Source: Gnetum montanum
Taxonomy: Eukaryota > Streptophyta > Gnetopsida > Gnetales > Gnetaceae
NCBI GenBank assembly: GCA_015680685.1
Contig: MNCI01014219.1
Coordinates: 1,055 to 65,054 of the forward strand
Direction of reading: 5' to 3'
Length of the DNA stretch: 64,000 nt
Part shown: piece by piece, positions 55,801 to 64,000 of the stretch
Layout of the letters: each line of letters opens with the position of its first letter
Numbering within the stretch: position 1 is the stretch's first letter
Notes under the pieces: model-generated
The model's input: only the letters and a program-made list of their open reading frames with translations
The model's database searches: none
What the model was told of the DNA's origin: nothing
Made by a program: the position numbers and the translations under genes

Positions 55801-57249
55801 GGAGCACTTATTTTATGGGAGATCTAAAAGATCCGCAATCGTGCTATCTTCAGACTTTAGCGTGTTCCGCCGCTTCTGTAGGTCCTACTTAACACTACTC
55901 ATGCATGGTAGGAAGTGAATACCGCTATGGGAGTGACGCCTACATATGAGCCAGCCTGTGCAGTGTATCGAGCAAATTAGGAGCTGTGGAGGCTTGTGGA
56001 GCATATTGGGTGGGATGAGGTCCTACCCCGCCTGGAAGGGGACCTGGTGCTGGTTGATAATTCCTTTTTACGAACTAGAGTGGGGACGCCACAGTTTTTC
56101 GTGGGACTAGGATCATGATGACTGAGGCGGCATTGGCCCTATACTTGGGGACCCAGGCCATGGGGGAAACAGTGCTGCCAACGACACATGGGTTACATGA
56201 TGCGGAAATGTTGTTCACTAGTGTTGTGCCATGTACCAACAATGGCCAAGTGCCAAAATCGACGCTACCACTAATTTGGAGACAAGCAACTAAGTTGGTG
56301 GATAGATTTTTTGTCTAGTTTGGGAATGCTTCTAAACTCCAGAGTGCACATTTTGCCCTCTTAAAGTGCATGTGCCTCGAACGTCGAGTCAACCTCCCTA
56401 AATTTTTTCTAGAGGCACTGCGCAAACAATGCAGAGGTTGCCAGGTAGAGTTAATCCTTGTGATTTGGCAAGCTGTGTCGTAGGGGCTACCACCTAGACT
56501 TACGTCGTTGTGTGCAGTGGTTTACTCTCATCGGCCAACACCACAAAGGGGGCCAAGTTTTCACATGCTTGCTATAGCGGTGAAGATTGTTGAGGACCCC
56601 GATGGTTCCAACTCGCTGGTGGGGCTGTATACCTCGACTATGTTGATGCCTATGGTGGAGGAGGTGGTGGAGAAGGCTAGGGCTAAGGAGCATAAGGTTT
56701 GGGAGGCTAAGTGGGGCACTTGGGAAGAGGCATTCCAATAAGCACATGCTCATATGGAGGCTCAGTTTAGAGAGAGAAAAGGAAATGATGAGGCAACACG
56801 TGCTCCGTGAAAAGAGCACTTAAGCAACGTTGATTGATGAACTAAGGTCCCAAATCAGGGAGGAGCTGCAACGTGAGAAGGAAGAGCGACAGGAACACAA
56901 CAGGCTGCAGTAGGTGGACCGGGAGCAGGAGCATGAGGAAGCGGCATAGTTGCATCGACAGGTGGACAGAGCTCATGCTTAGAATGCCTAGATGTGGCTT
57001 AGGGCATGGCAATGCCCTTATTTGGCATTGGATATTCACCAAGATACTACGTGGTCAGCCTTTCGCTGACACATCCGTAGAACATCCTTTCAACTCCATC
57101 CCGATGGGAGAGGGTCGGTTGATGATTGCGCTAGGAAGGAAGTTGCTTTCAAAGACTTTCAGGAGGCGGTAGCGTTTGTTGATTCTGAGCACCATTGGGA
57201 AGTGCTCAATGATATTCATAATCAGGAAATTCCTGATTGTGCATGTTAG
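52834..57249 (+). pseudogene. LINE L5 ORF2: endonuclease, RT, zf-RVT, charged region, J-like domain
   Basis: ORF2 starts MKILS at 52834. The endonuclease shows WVIVGDFNQQ (about 53200), HFTWSNKG and SRIDQVW (53370). The reverse transcriptase shows KGGKAPRTDGWNIEFF (54100), PISFDLAHFRPIGVCN-like PVSFDLAHFRPIGVCN, CLKLNIMKAYDTVSWEAL (54500) and a degenerate catalytic box HYTNDTMLLSRA (54800), where YADD has become YTND. The zf-RVT region (55429-55755) has WWLQLPKKIKVFIWI and CPLCFDSLEMVLHFVYQC. A Glu/Arg/Gln-rich stretch follows (56640-57000), then the J-like module (57011-57249, TAG). At least a dozen stops or frame changes are present. Confidence 0.85.
57011..57249 (+). pseudogene. J-domain-like C-terminus of LINE L5
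   Basis: One frame reads CPYLALDIHQDTTWSAFR-stop-HIRRTSFQLHPDGRG, then ARKEVAFKDFQEAVAFVDSE and HHWEVLNDIH, ending with TAG at 57247. The layout is that of a DnaJ J domain: helix I with Y..L.I...T, helix II ending in LHPD, and helix III with FKDFQEA. The single internal stop is at a probable Arg. The module stays in one frame for 79 codons. Confidence 0.8.
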
Positions 57250-57787
57250 AATCTGTCTAAACATCTATGATGGGCCTGGCTGCTAGAGGTCCCAGGGACC
57301 CCACAGTTTTAGTTGTTTTAGTTTGTCTGTCTTGTCTCTTGATGTTCATAAAACCCCGAATTTTGAGGACTTGGTTGCTAAGAGGGGAGCTCATCCATGT
57401 TTCTTGGGAGGCCAAGGATTTGGCCTATGTTTTTGGGGCTTTAGAGGAGGGGGGTAGTTACCCCCTTTTCCTTGGGGGAGGGGCTGTCCTTCCCCCACTG
57501 CAGTATAAATCATCTTGATTGTATAGTTTTTTCTCTTTTTATGATATAATCCCAAACATTTTCTCGAAAAAAAAAAGTTGCTTACATTGCATGATGTTAT
57601 TGCTAGCCTTTGATATAAACAAGCTATTTTCATAATGAAAACTAATAAAGCACTAGGTCCTAATGGTTTTGCAATTGATTTTTACCATATATATTGAAAT
57701 GATGTCAAGGATATACAAGATATGTGACATCAATTTTAAAGATATGGATGTCTACTAAAATCTCTTATATCTACATGGATTACTTTA

Positions 57788-57957
57788 TAAAAGATCATAA
57801 CCCAAAGGTTTAGTACTCATCCCACCAAGGTAGGGTCTTGGGAGGGTGGTAGATGAATGAAAGCCTAACCTCTTTCGAGTAACTGCACCTAGGCTTGAAC
57901 CCAAGTCTTATGACTTGAGATACAAGCATCTTACCATCACTCTAAGTGGTGGTCCCA
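57788..57957 (-). mobile_element. tRNA-derived SINE (Au-like) with 19-base target duplication
   Basis: The minus strand starts gggaccaccacttagagtga with an A-box-like tagagtgatggtaag and a B box gggttcaagcc. It continues with ctcccaagaccctaccttgg, reminiscent of the 3' part of plant Au SINEs. Flanks 57769-57787 and 57958-57976 are identical (atctacatggattacttta). Confidence 0.85.
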
Positions 57958-58500
57958 ATCTACATGGATTACTTTAATTCTTAAAATTTGAAAAAAAAAA
58001 TAAAAAGCTTTATCGATCTCTTACTTCAAATGTATAAGCTTTGTGTAATGTTCTTTATAAAATTATTTATAAAGTCTTAGAAAAGAGACAAAAAATTATT
58101 ATGTCATCCATCATTAGTAATTGCCAAGCAACATTTGTGAAAAGCAAGCAAATTTAGATTAGAATATTCTTGTCCATAAAATTTTTCATTCAGCTTCAAA
58201 ATAAAACAAAGGATGCCATGTTAAATAAATTTGGATTTCAAATAAAGTTTTTCTTGGACTTGAACTTGATTTAACCAAAGCTTATGATCATGTCTCATGA
58301 AGATTTTTAGATGCTATGTTAAATAAATTTGGATTTCTTAATCATTGGTATTCAATGCTTAAAAAGTGTTATGATACTACTTCATTTTCAATATCACTTA
58401 ATGGGAAAGCAAAACAAAGATTCTATAGTAGCACAGGGCTATAAGACAAGCGGATCTGGTATCTACTTTTCTTTTTACCATAGTAATTAAAGCTCTCAAT

Positions 58501-58532
58501 GAGAGAGAGAGAGAGAGTGTGTGTGTGTGTGT
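58501..58532. repeat. (GA)8(GT)8 compound microsatellite
   Basis: gagagagagagagaga is directly followed by gtgtgtgtgtgtgtgt, within decayed LINE L7 sequence. Confidence 0.95.
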
Positions 58533-60850
58533 ATTTGATTAGAACATCTCTTGATGCTGCATCAGGACATTCTACCTTGTGTTTGAAAAATTGTTTGGTA
58601 TTAAGTACTTCCACATAATGAATCCTTATATTCTCCTTGAACCTACTGAATATCTACCCTGTTTCAATTGTTTGTTGGATTCTTTTCAAATTTCACGATC
58701 ACAAATGTAATCTATCTCGATTCATGAATCCATAGACTCAACATATAAACAAAATCAACATCTACGGATACAACCAACCAAACATACCATAAAGGAATAA
58801 CACCAAGTTATGATTTGCCTAGTTTTACACCTGCAATTTATTGATGACACTTTTATTTTCATATAGGCTGAAGAAAGATACACCTTGAATGCTGAAGAGG
58901 TGTTAGATAAATTTTCCAAAGTTCCAAGATTCAAAATTCATTTTATAAAAGAATTTTGTTTCTTTTTCATCTTTTAAAGATTACCAAACAAAATCTTTTC
59001 ACTATTTTCAAATGTGAATGGGCTAGCCTAATAAACAAATGTTTAAGTATGCCTTTATTTTTTGGGACAGATAAGTTAGAATTGTGAATTGAGATTCTAG
59101 AGAGGATGACTTAGAGATTGGCTAGTCGGCAAGTAAAGCTTCCTACCATGGTTGGAAGATTGTAATTAATTCATAGTTTTATTTTCCCCAATCTATACCA
59201 CTATACTTAATTTTATGTCTATAGATCCCAAAGTGTACTAAAGAAACTAGAAAAGCTTAGAACATGATTTTTGTTGGTAGGATTCAAAAAAACACAAAAG
59301 AATTCATCTAAAGGATTGAAATACAATTTGTCGTCCATGATAACATTGTGGACTTGGACTTGAAAATTGCATTATTTGAATGACTCATTTGGCAAAGTTA
59401 GCTTGGAGAATTATGAATGAAGATGTCATGTGGACAAGGCTTGACAAGTACATTCATGGATGAAAAATCACTACATGCAATCAATTGAAATAACCTGCAT
59501 CTTAACTTTGAATCATTCATGCATGTAGTGGATTAAATCCAAGTCAATAAAAATCAATGCAAATTCCTTCTCTTATACATGAATTTCTCCATAAACTATC
59601 ATAGCAAGAAGATACCTTCTATAGTTGATCTTTCAAGCATAAAACCAAACTAATTCTCTAAAATAATTGATTATTGCCTTAAGCATTGTTTAATAACCCC
59701 TTTCCATAACTTCATGGTTGGCTCATAAGCTTGATATCTCTCCCTTATTCTTGTAGATGGTTAATATAGTGCTCCTCTACCAATCATCCAATAGTTATTA
59801 TACCTCCTCTTGAATCTTGTTAAACGAATTTGTTAATCAAGTAGTCCATATATCTCCTATAAACTCTGATACCTCTATAGAGATACCATTAGGTCCCACC
59901 GCTCTACTATATATCTCTCATAGACTTTGATAATGGCTTTCTTTACTTCAAACACTAAAATAGAATTTGTCATTGCTCCATTTGATTCCATGTCTTCAAC
60001 TTTATCTCTAAGGAATTCGTCATTAAGTAGCCCCTAAAAATAGATCCTCCAACACTCCAAGATTTCCTCATCTAAGAACAAAATCATTTCATCATTAGAC
60101 TTTATGCACCTAATAAGGCCAAAGTCTTTGCACCTCTTGTTTTGAGCCTTGGCCAACTTGTAAATTGATTTTTCATAAGAGAAATTGAAAGTGTTAAGTT
60201 TAGCTATGCTCACTATCTTCTTAGCCAAATACTTCATTACCTTGTACTTTTCAAAGTTATCCCATCTCCTACTTTATTGTCACTCTTTAAAACACTTTTT
60301 ATTTTAATTTTTCATTGTACTTCCTCGCTCCGCCACCATGTTTTCTTTTAAACATACTTATTCCCTTTTGAAACCCCAAGGATGACCTTTCCTATCCTTT
60401 CAATACAACTCCTTCCCCAACTTTAATAATCATTCACATTCAAATTTAAATCCCAAGGTCCTTTTACAAGAAATCTATCCTTAAAAAGTGACATATTTTC
60501 TTCCTTTAGATTCCACCATTTTTTGTGTAATGTTCAGGAAATATATATTAAAAAGCATGCAGAGAGAAAACTCCCCAAAATCAATGGGTACAAAACGATA
60601 TAACAAAAACCCAGGGAGATAACCCCTCGAAGGTCTCTCCAAAACACACCAAACCCAAACCTCTAGCCTAACATCCTCCCATCTAGCCCAAGGCCAGAGC
60701 ATTGTCCAAAGTGCTACAACAACACAAACTAAAACAAACAACCACAAAAAGAATCAGACCAACCAACAACATCCGAACAACCCCCCACCACTCAAACCCC
60801 ACACCCCACCCTTCCATCCTCCTAGGGAGTCTAATGCAATGACATGTTGC

Positions 60851-61075
60851 CCTCTCCTGAGCATGGATGGCATCTAGCACAGCCCGATGGTGATCTATAT
60901 CGAGGAACATGGCCCCCTATTGGAAGTCCTTCAGGACCTCCGCCTTAGCCACATGCTCCTCCACAGTTTCCTGGCCATCGAGATGTAGCTAGGAAAATAT
61001 TCTTCAAATATGCCTCCATAACATCATCCAGGATGTATTACGATTGATGTTCATAGCAACGTACAGGCATTGTCC
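60851..61075 (-). pseudogene. J-domain-like C-terminus of LINE L6 (HPD changed to HLD)
   Basis: A single 75-codon frame reads QCLYVAMNINRNTSWMMLWR, HI-stop-RIFS-stop-LHLDGQ, then AEVLKDFQ-stop-GAMFLDI and DHHRAVLDAIHAQER. Each segment aligns with the L5 module without gaps. HPD has become HLD by one C-to-T change (ccc to ctc). The stops fall at probable Arg and Gln positions, as expected of cytosine deamination. Confidence 0.75.
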
Positions 61076-61319
61076 CTCCTCCAGCCACCTTCACATTCTA
61101 TTTGTGGGTTCCATCAATCTATCATTGGAGCTCCTCCTCCTCCTACTCCTCCCACTACCTCTACTCCCACTCGGGTTGTAGCAGTTCTATACAAATCTAC
61201 TCCCATAGGGAGTCTTGTAGGGCCACCCTACTTGCGACCTCCTTCAACTCCCACCTTCTCTTTAGCTCTTGTTCCCTTTCGGCAAACTGCAACTTAGCCA
61301 TCCGCCTGTCACAATTGAA

Positions 61320-61541
61320 CTACTGCTCCCTTGCTACCCACTTGGCCTCCCAAACATGCCGCTCTTCCCTCCGAACTCGCTCCGCAACCTGCTCAGCGAT
61401 CCTAGCCGCAACTACCTCCACCTTCGCCAGGATAGTGTTCTTCTGGGCATTAGCCACCACCATCTTTGCTTCCAATCTCCAAACCTTGGTGTTGGCTTCC
61501 TCCACAGCCTCTTGCACGACCACCGCATCCTTGTTGGCCAC
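61320..61541 (-). pseudogene. LINE L6 charged, coiled-coil-like segment
   Basis: A 73-codon open frame is rich in Ala, Glu, Val and Arg (QEAVEEANTKVWRLEAKM, RIAEQVAERVRREERHVWEA). It precedes the J-like module, as in the other copies. Heptad-like spacing suggests a coiled coil. No stop is present. Confidence 0.55.
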
Positions 61542-61924
61542 AACTAACTAAATTCTCTCTGGATCATGACCCCACAAATACTCCCCCGCCTCTTCACCCC
61601 TATTCTATGACTACCACCATTTAAAACATAGTAACCCCTTCTTAATGTCTCAATTGATACTACTCCTCAAACTTAGATATCTCACCATAAATCTATGTTG
61701 GGTTGTAACACATTCTTTTAGGATGACTTTGCAATCCTTACATGTTTTCTAATCTCTCTTTCTCACTAAGATGTAGTCTATTTGGGTTGAGTTGCATCAT
61801 CTCTTGAAGGTTACCAAGTGTTCATATTTTGAGGAAGTAGAGTGTTTGCAATTTTTGCTTCAGCCAATCCATACTTCTCTCAACAATGGTCTGTGCATGT
61901 TTGATTGGTCACCATTTTTGCAAT

Positions 61925-62040
61925 TTTTGCTTTAGACATTCTTCTTTCAAATCAATTTGAATCCCCAAATAATATTTTAGGAATCCCAAGCCCATTTCAA
62001 ATTCCTTTTTCATATCACACCTAAACTTCTCATTCGATTT
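61925..62040 (-). pseudogene. Copia reverse transcriptase, continuation after the SINE
   Basis: It reads VTCEKSNEKFRCDMKKEFEM, GFLKYYLGIQID, the segment that normally follows YVDDLVF in copia polymerases. About 190 bases of unrelated sequence separate the two parts. Confidence 0.75.
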
Positions 62041-62056
62041 TTCACAAGTAACCATG

Positions 62057-62230
62057 AAAATAATGAGGTGTTAGCCTAGTGGTAAGGATCTTGGCCTAGT
62101 GACCCTAGGTCACAAGTTTGATTCTACTATGCAACATTGAGTTATAAGAAGAAGAAAAATTTTATAGAAGGAATTCTGAGTCCAATAGATATAAGGGATC
62201 TCAATGAATGTAAATAAAAATTTCAGTTTC
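62057..62230 (+). mobile_element. tRNA-derived SINE inside the copia polymerase
   Basis: It starts gtgttagcctagtggtaagg (A-box-like) with a degenerate B box near caagtttgattcta. It lies precisely between the YVDDLVF block and the continuation of the copia reverse transcriptase. The target duplication is imperfect (gaaaataatg / gaaaacaaga). It is a different family from the SINE at 57788. Confidence 0.6.
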
Positions 62231-62685
62231 AGAAAACAAGATCATCAACATATAATGAAATCATAGTCCTCATGTTTGAAATAAAGAGTAGGCTCAAACA
62301 TGCAACTTATATATTCATTCTTCAGCAAATAATCATTAAGTCTATAGTAACAAGCTCTATGACATTGTTTCAAACCATACAAAGCTTTGTGCAATCTACA
62401 AACTTTATGCTCTTGCCCTTTGACTTCAAAACCTTCAGGCTGAAAAATATAAACTTCTTCTTGCAATGTGTCATTCAAAAATGCAAAATAATAAGCATCC
62501 ACTTAATATAATTTCATATTCCTATGAGCAGCAAGAAACATCATGAGTGTCATGGTCTCAAAATGGGCAACCGATACAAAAATTTCATCATAATCAATGT
62601 ACTTCCTTGGCTGGAAACCTCTTGCAACACGCCTTGCTTTGGGAGTGACAATCTCTTCAACTTCATTTAATTTGGTTTTGAACAC
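62231..62685 (-). pseudogene. Copia reverse transcriptase, first part
   Basis: It reads KARRVARGFQPRKYIDYDEI, FVSVAHFETMTLMMFLAAH, MDAYYFAFLNDTLQEEVYIF, QPEGFEV and KVCRLHKALYGLKQ, all Ty1/copia blocks. The catalytic YVDDLVF (about 62251-62231) is in the next frame after a one-base shift. A stop occurs at 62503. Confidence 0.85.
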
Positions 62686-63007
62686 CTACTTGGTGTCAAC
62701 GATTTTCTTCTCTTGTGGCCTGTCCACCAATTCTCATATCTAATTTTTCAAAATTACATTCATTTCTTTTTGCATTACCTCCTTCCATACTTTATATTTG
62801 AGAGACCCATTCACATTTGTAGGTTCTTAAGAGAGGAGAAGGCTAAGGAGCACACATGTGCAATGCCTTGACTTCTTGGAACTCTTCTATTAAACTCTCT
62901 ATCCAACATTAGGCTTGGGGGGTGGTCCCTTTCCACCCAAAATCTAGGAGTGTATTCCTCTTTTTGTGGGCTGTTCATTTTGCAAAATTTTGGAAACAAA
63001 GTTTAAA

Positions 63008-63193
63008 TTAATCAAAAACATCATCTCTAGAGCAATACCACTTTCTATCTATAGGATCAAAACATTTGTACCCACTAGTTTTTGAACCATAGCCAAAAAA
63101 AAATGTACATCTCTTGCCTCTATCATCAAATTTGAAGGCTTTTGATTGCATTTGTTGAATAGCATTTGTTATGTGAAGGCGACAGTCCAGCAA
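63008..63193 (-). pseudogene. Copia integrase C-terminal part
   Basis: FKFDDRGKRCTFFFGYG, then GYKCFDPIDRKWYCSRDDVFD, matches the segment of Ty1/copia integrases usually written KL..R...CIF.GY....KGYR..DP. It is followed by the reverse transcriptase after a degenerate spacer. Confidence 0.75.
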
Positions 63194-63385
63194 TAGTGGG
63201 TTAGAGTATGAACTGTGGTTGCTGATGGATGATTATCTATTGAAGAAGTGGTCCATGTTGCTACTGTGGTCGATTCTATATTAGTATTAATGATTTTTAC
63301 ATATCACACCAAGGCTAATTGTAGTAACCCTAAGAGAGAGTCTATTGCAAATCAACATAATACCTTTCTCTTATTCTGTCTACCC

Positions 63386-63837
63386 ACACATCTCTAGAAC
63401 CCTATAGATGGGAAGGAGGTTTTCCTTGTTGAGATTAATGGCTCATTTCTTTGTGTTTGATTAACCATCATTTAGGAAGGAGGAACCTTGTCTGGGAGGG
63501 AAGATGCACACTAACGATGGTATCTTTGTTGGATAAAGAGCAATCTGGTGTTGGCTACTAAAATTAAGTTAGGGTAGAGCCTAGGTGTTAACTTTCTTTA
63601 CACATCTCTAGAACCCTCTAGGTGGAAAGCAGGTTTTTCCTTGTTGAGATTCACATCTCATTTCTTTGTGTTTATTTAACCAAATCTCATTTAGAAAGGA
63701 AGAACCTAGTCTAGAAGGGAAGATATGCACTACTGATGGATTAGATAGATCAAAAGTACAAAGCTTTGTTGGATAAAAGTGATCTGGTGCTAGCTACTAA
63801 AATTAAGCTAAGGTAGATTCTAGGTATTAACTTTCTT
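63386..63837. repeat. Tandem duplication, two units of about 214 and 238 bases
   Basis: Both units start acacatctctagaaccc (63386 and 63600). They share tccttgttgagatt, catttctttgtgtttg, gctactaaaattaag and ggtgttaactttctt-like endings. They are diverged by substitutions and small indels. No coding content is recognised. Confidence 0.85.
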
Positions 63838-64000
63838 GTCTACATTGCATAGATAGAGATAAAGATGAGAGAGATGTTTAAGCATTATCTTGCTGGAAAC
63901 GTAAACATTTGTTGGAGACATATGTTTCCATTGTGACATTATTATTCTATTTTACCGGCACTTATTGATGCTCTCATGTCTGCTTTTATGCAAAGTATTT

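Larger units (their letters stand above)
51660..57575 (+). mobile_element. LINE L5, nearly full length (about 5.9 kb)
   Basis: This is the most complete member of the family. It has ORF1 (DUF4283-like, knuckle), ORF2 with endonuclease, reverse transcriptase and zf-RVT, a charged segment, the J-like module and a 3' end cccaaacattttctcgaaaa plus poly(A) at 57551-57575. The 5' end near 51660 abuts pararetrovirus sequence. Many stops and frameshifts make it inactive. L1, L2, L4 and L6 are relatives. Confidence 0.9.
57590..59560 (+). mobile_element. LINE L7, a different L1-clade family, carrying a SINE
   Basis: Reverse transcriptase blocks on the plus strand: NKALGPNGFAIDFYH (57640), LELDLTKAYDHVS (58260), HLQFIDDTFIF (58830) and MTHLAKLAWRIMNEDVMW (59375). 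Spacing and wording differ from L5. No J-like module follows. A SINE with a 19-base target duplication interrupts it at 57788-57957. Many stops. Confidence 0.7.
60520..61565 (-). mobile_element. LINE L6, 5'-truncated L5-type copy
   Basis: Only the 3' kilobase is present. It has a charged segment (61541-61320: RVRREERHVWEAKWVAREQ, where VWEAKW also occurs in L5), the J-like module (61075-60851) and a tail cctgaacattacacaaaaaa at 60538-60519. It interrupts the RTE LINE L8, showing that it inserted later. Confidence 0.8.
59590..61870 (-). mobile_element. RTE-type LINE L8, split by LINE L6
   Basis: Read on the minus strand: an endonuclease end (61860-61640: QIDYILVRKRD, KTCKDCKVILKE, TTQHRFMV), then after the L6 insert the linker typical of plant RTE elements (60237-60034: IYKLAKAQNKRCKDFG, IRCIKSNDE, ECWRIYF), then RSTILTIYKNKGEI and ENQFGFMLERSTIE (59780-59600). 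The order is right once L6 is removed. Highly decayed. Confidence 0.75.
61880..63235 (-). mobile_element. Ty1/copia retrotransposon fragment, split by a SINE
   Basis: Integrase C-terminus (63193-63008: SKAFKFDDRGKRCTFFFGYG, then CSRDDVFD) and reverse transcriptase (62685-62231) lie on the minus strand, with the rest of the reverse transcriptase at 62040-61925 beyond a SINE. No LTRs were found. The left end meets the RTE LINE near 61880. Confidence 0.85.

Noticed and set aside
61102-61551. 149-codon Ser/Thr/Ala-rich plus-strand frame
   Set aside because: It is the complement of the charged LINE L6 segment and J-like module on minus. Composition reflects that shadow.

Overview
This window looks like nuclear DNA from a seed plant with a large, repeat-filled genome, most likely a gymnosperm (conifer, cycad or Ginkgo type). 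The reasons are one real host gene stretched by an 18-kb intron, dense and heavily decayed retrotransposons nested in each other, and degenerate endogenous pararetrovirus (Caulimoviridae-type) pieces. The organism call is an inference. Assembly gaps or ambiguous bases lie at 18757, 42730-42935, 50432 and 51032.

The only host gene I can support is TSR3, the 18S rRNA aminocarboxypropyltransferase, on the minus strand. Seven exons run from 39447 down to the stop codon at 15336. All splice junctions are GT-AG and all phases join correctly. The first, N-terminal exon is not found. Intron 4 (20050-38293) carries a LINE fragment, a Ty3/gypsy element, a decayed LTR element with a long coiled-coil ORF, and a 5'-truncated LINE, all antisense to the gene.

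Mobile elements by region. 1-145: LINE tail. 1110-4110: minus-strand LINE (L1). 4400-13780: plus-strand LINE (L2), split at 6390-9640 by a minus-strand pararetrovirus fragment. 20930-33640: LINE 5' fragment, Ty3/gypsy element, coiled-coil ORF and LTR. 33640-36838: LINE (L4). 39590-43359: LTR pieces and a gag pseudogene. 45950-51655: rearranged pararetrovirus, with reverse transcriptase-RNase H and a promoter on plus, then capsid and movement-protein parts on minus. 51660-57575: the most complete LINE (L5). 57590-59560: a second LINE family holding a SINE. 59590-61870: an RTE-type LINE split by another L5-type LINE (L6). 61880-63235: Ty1/copia pseudogene split by a second SINE.

The most striking observation is that the main LINE family (L1, L2, L4, L5, L6) carries, after its reverse transcriptase and zinc-finger domain, a charged coiled-coil-like stretch and then a C-terminal module that reads as a DnaJ-type J domain. 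It includes the HPD tripeptide and the flanking helix II and III patterns. The module is recognisable in five separate copies on both strands. I know of no description of a J domain in a LINE. A second notable signal is a paired hairpin around the AATAAA signal in three diverged LTRs, where the stem sequences change but stay complementary.
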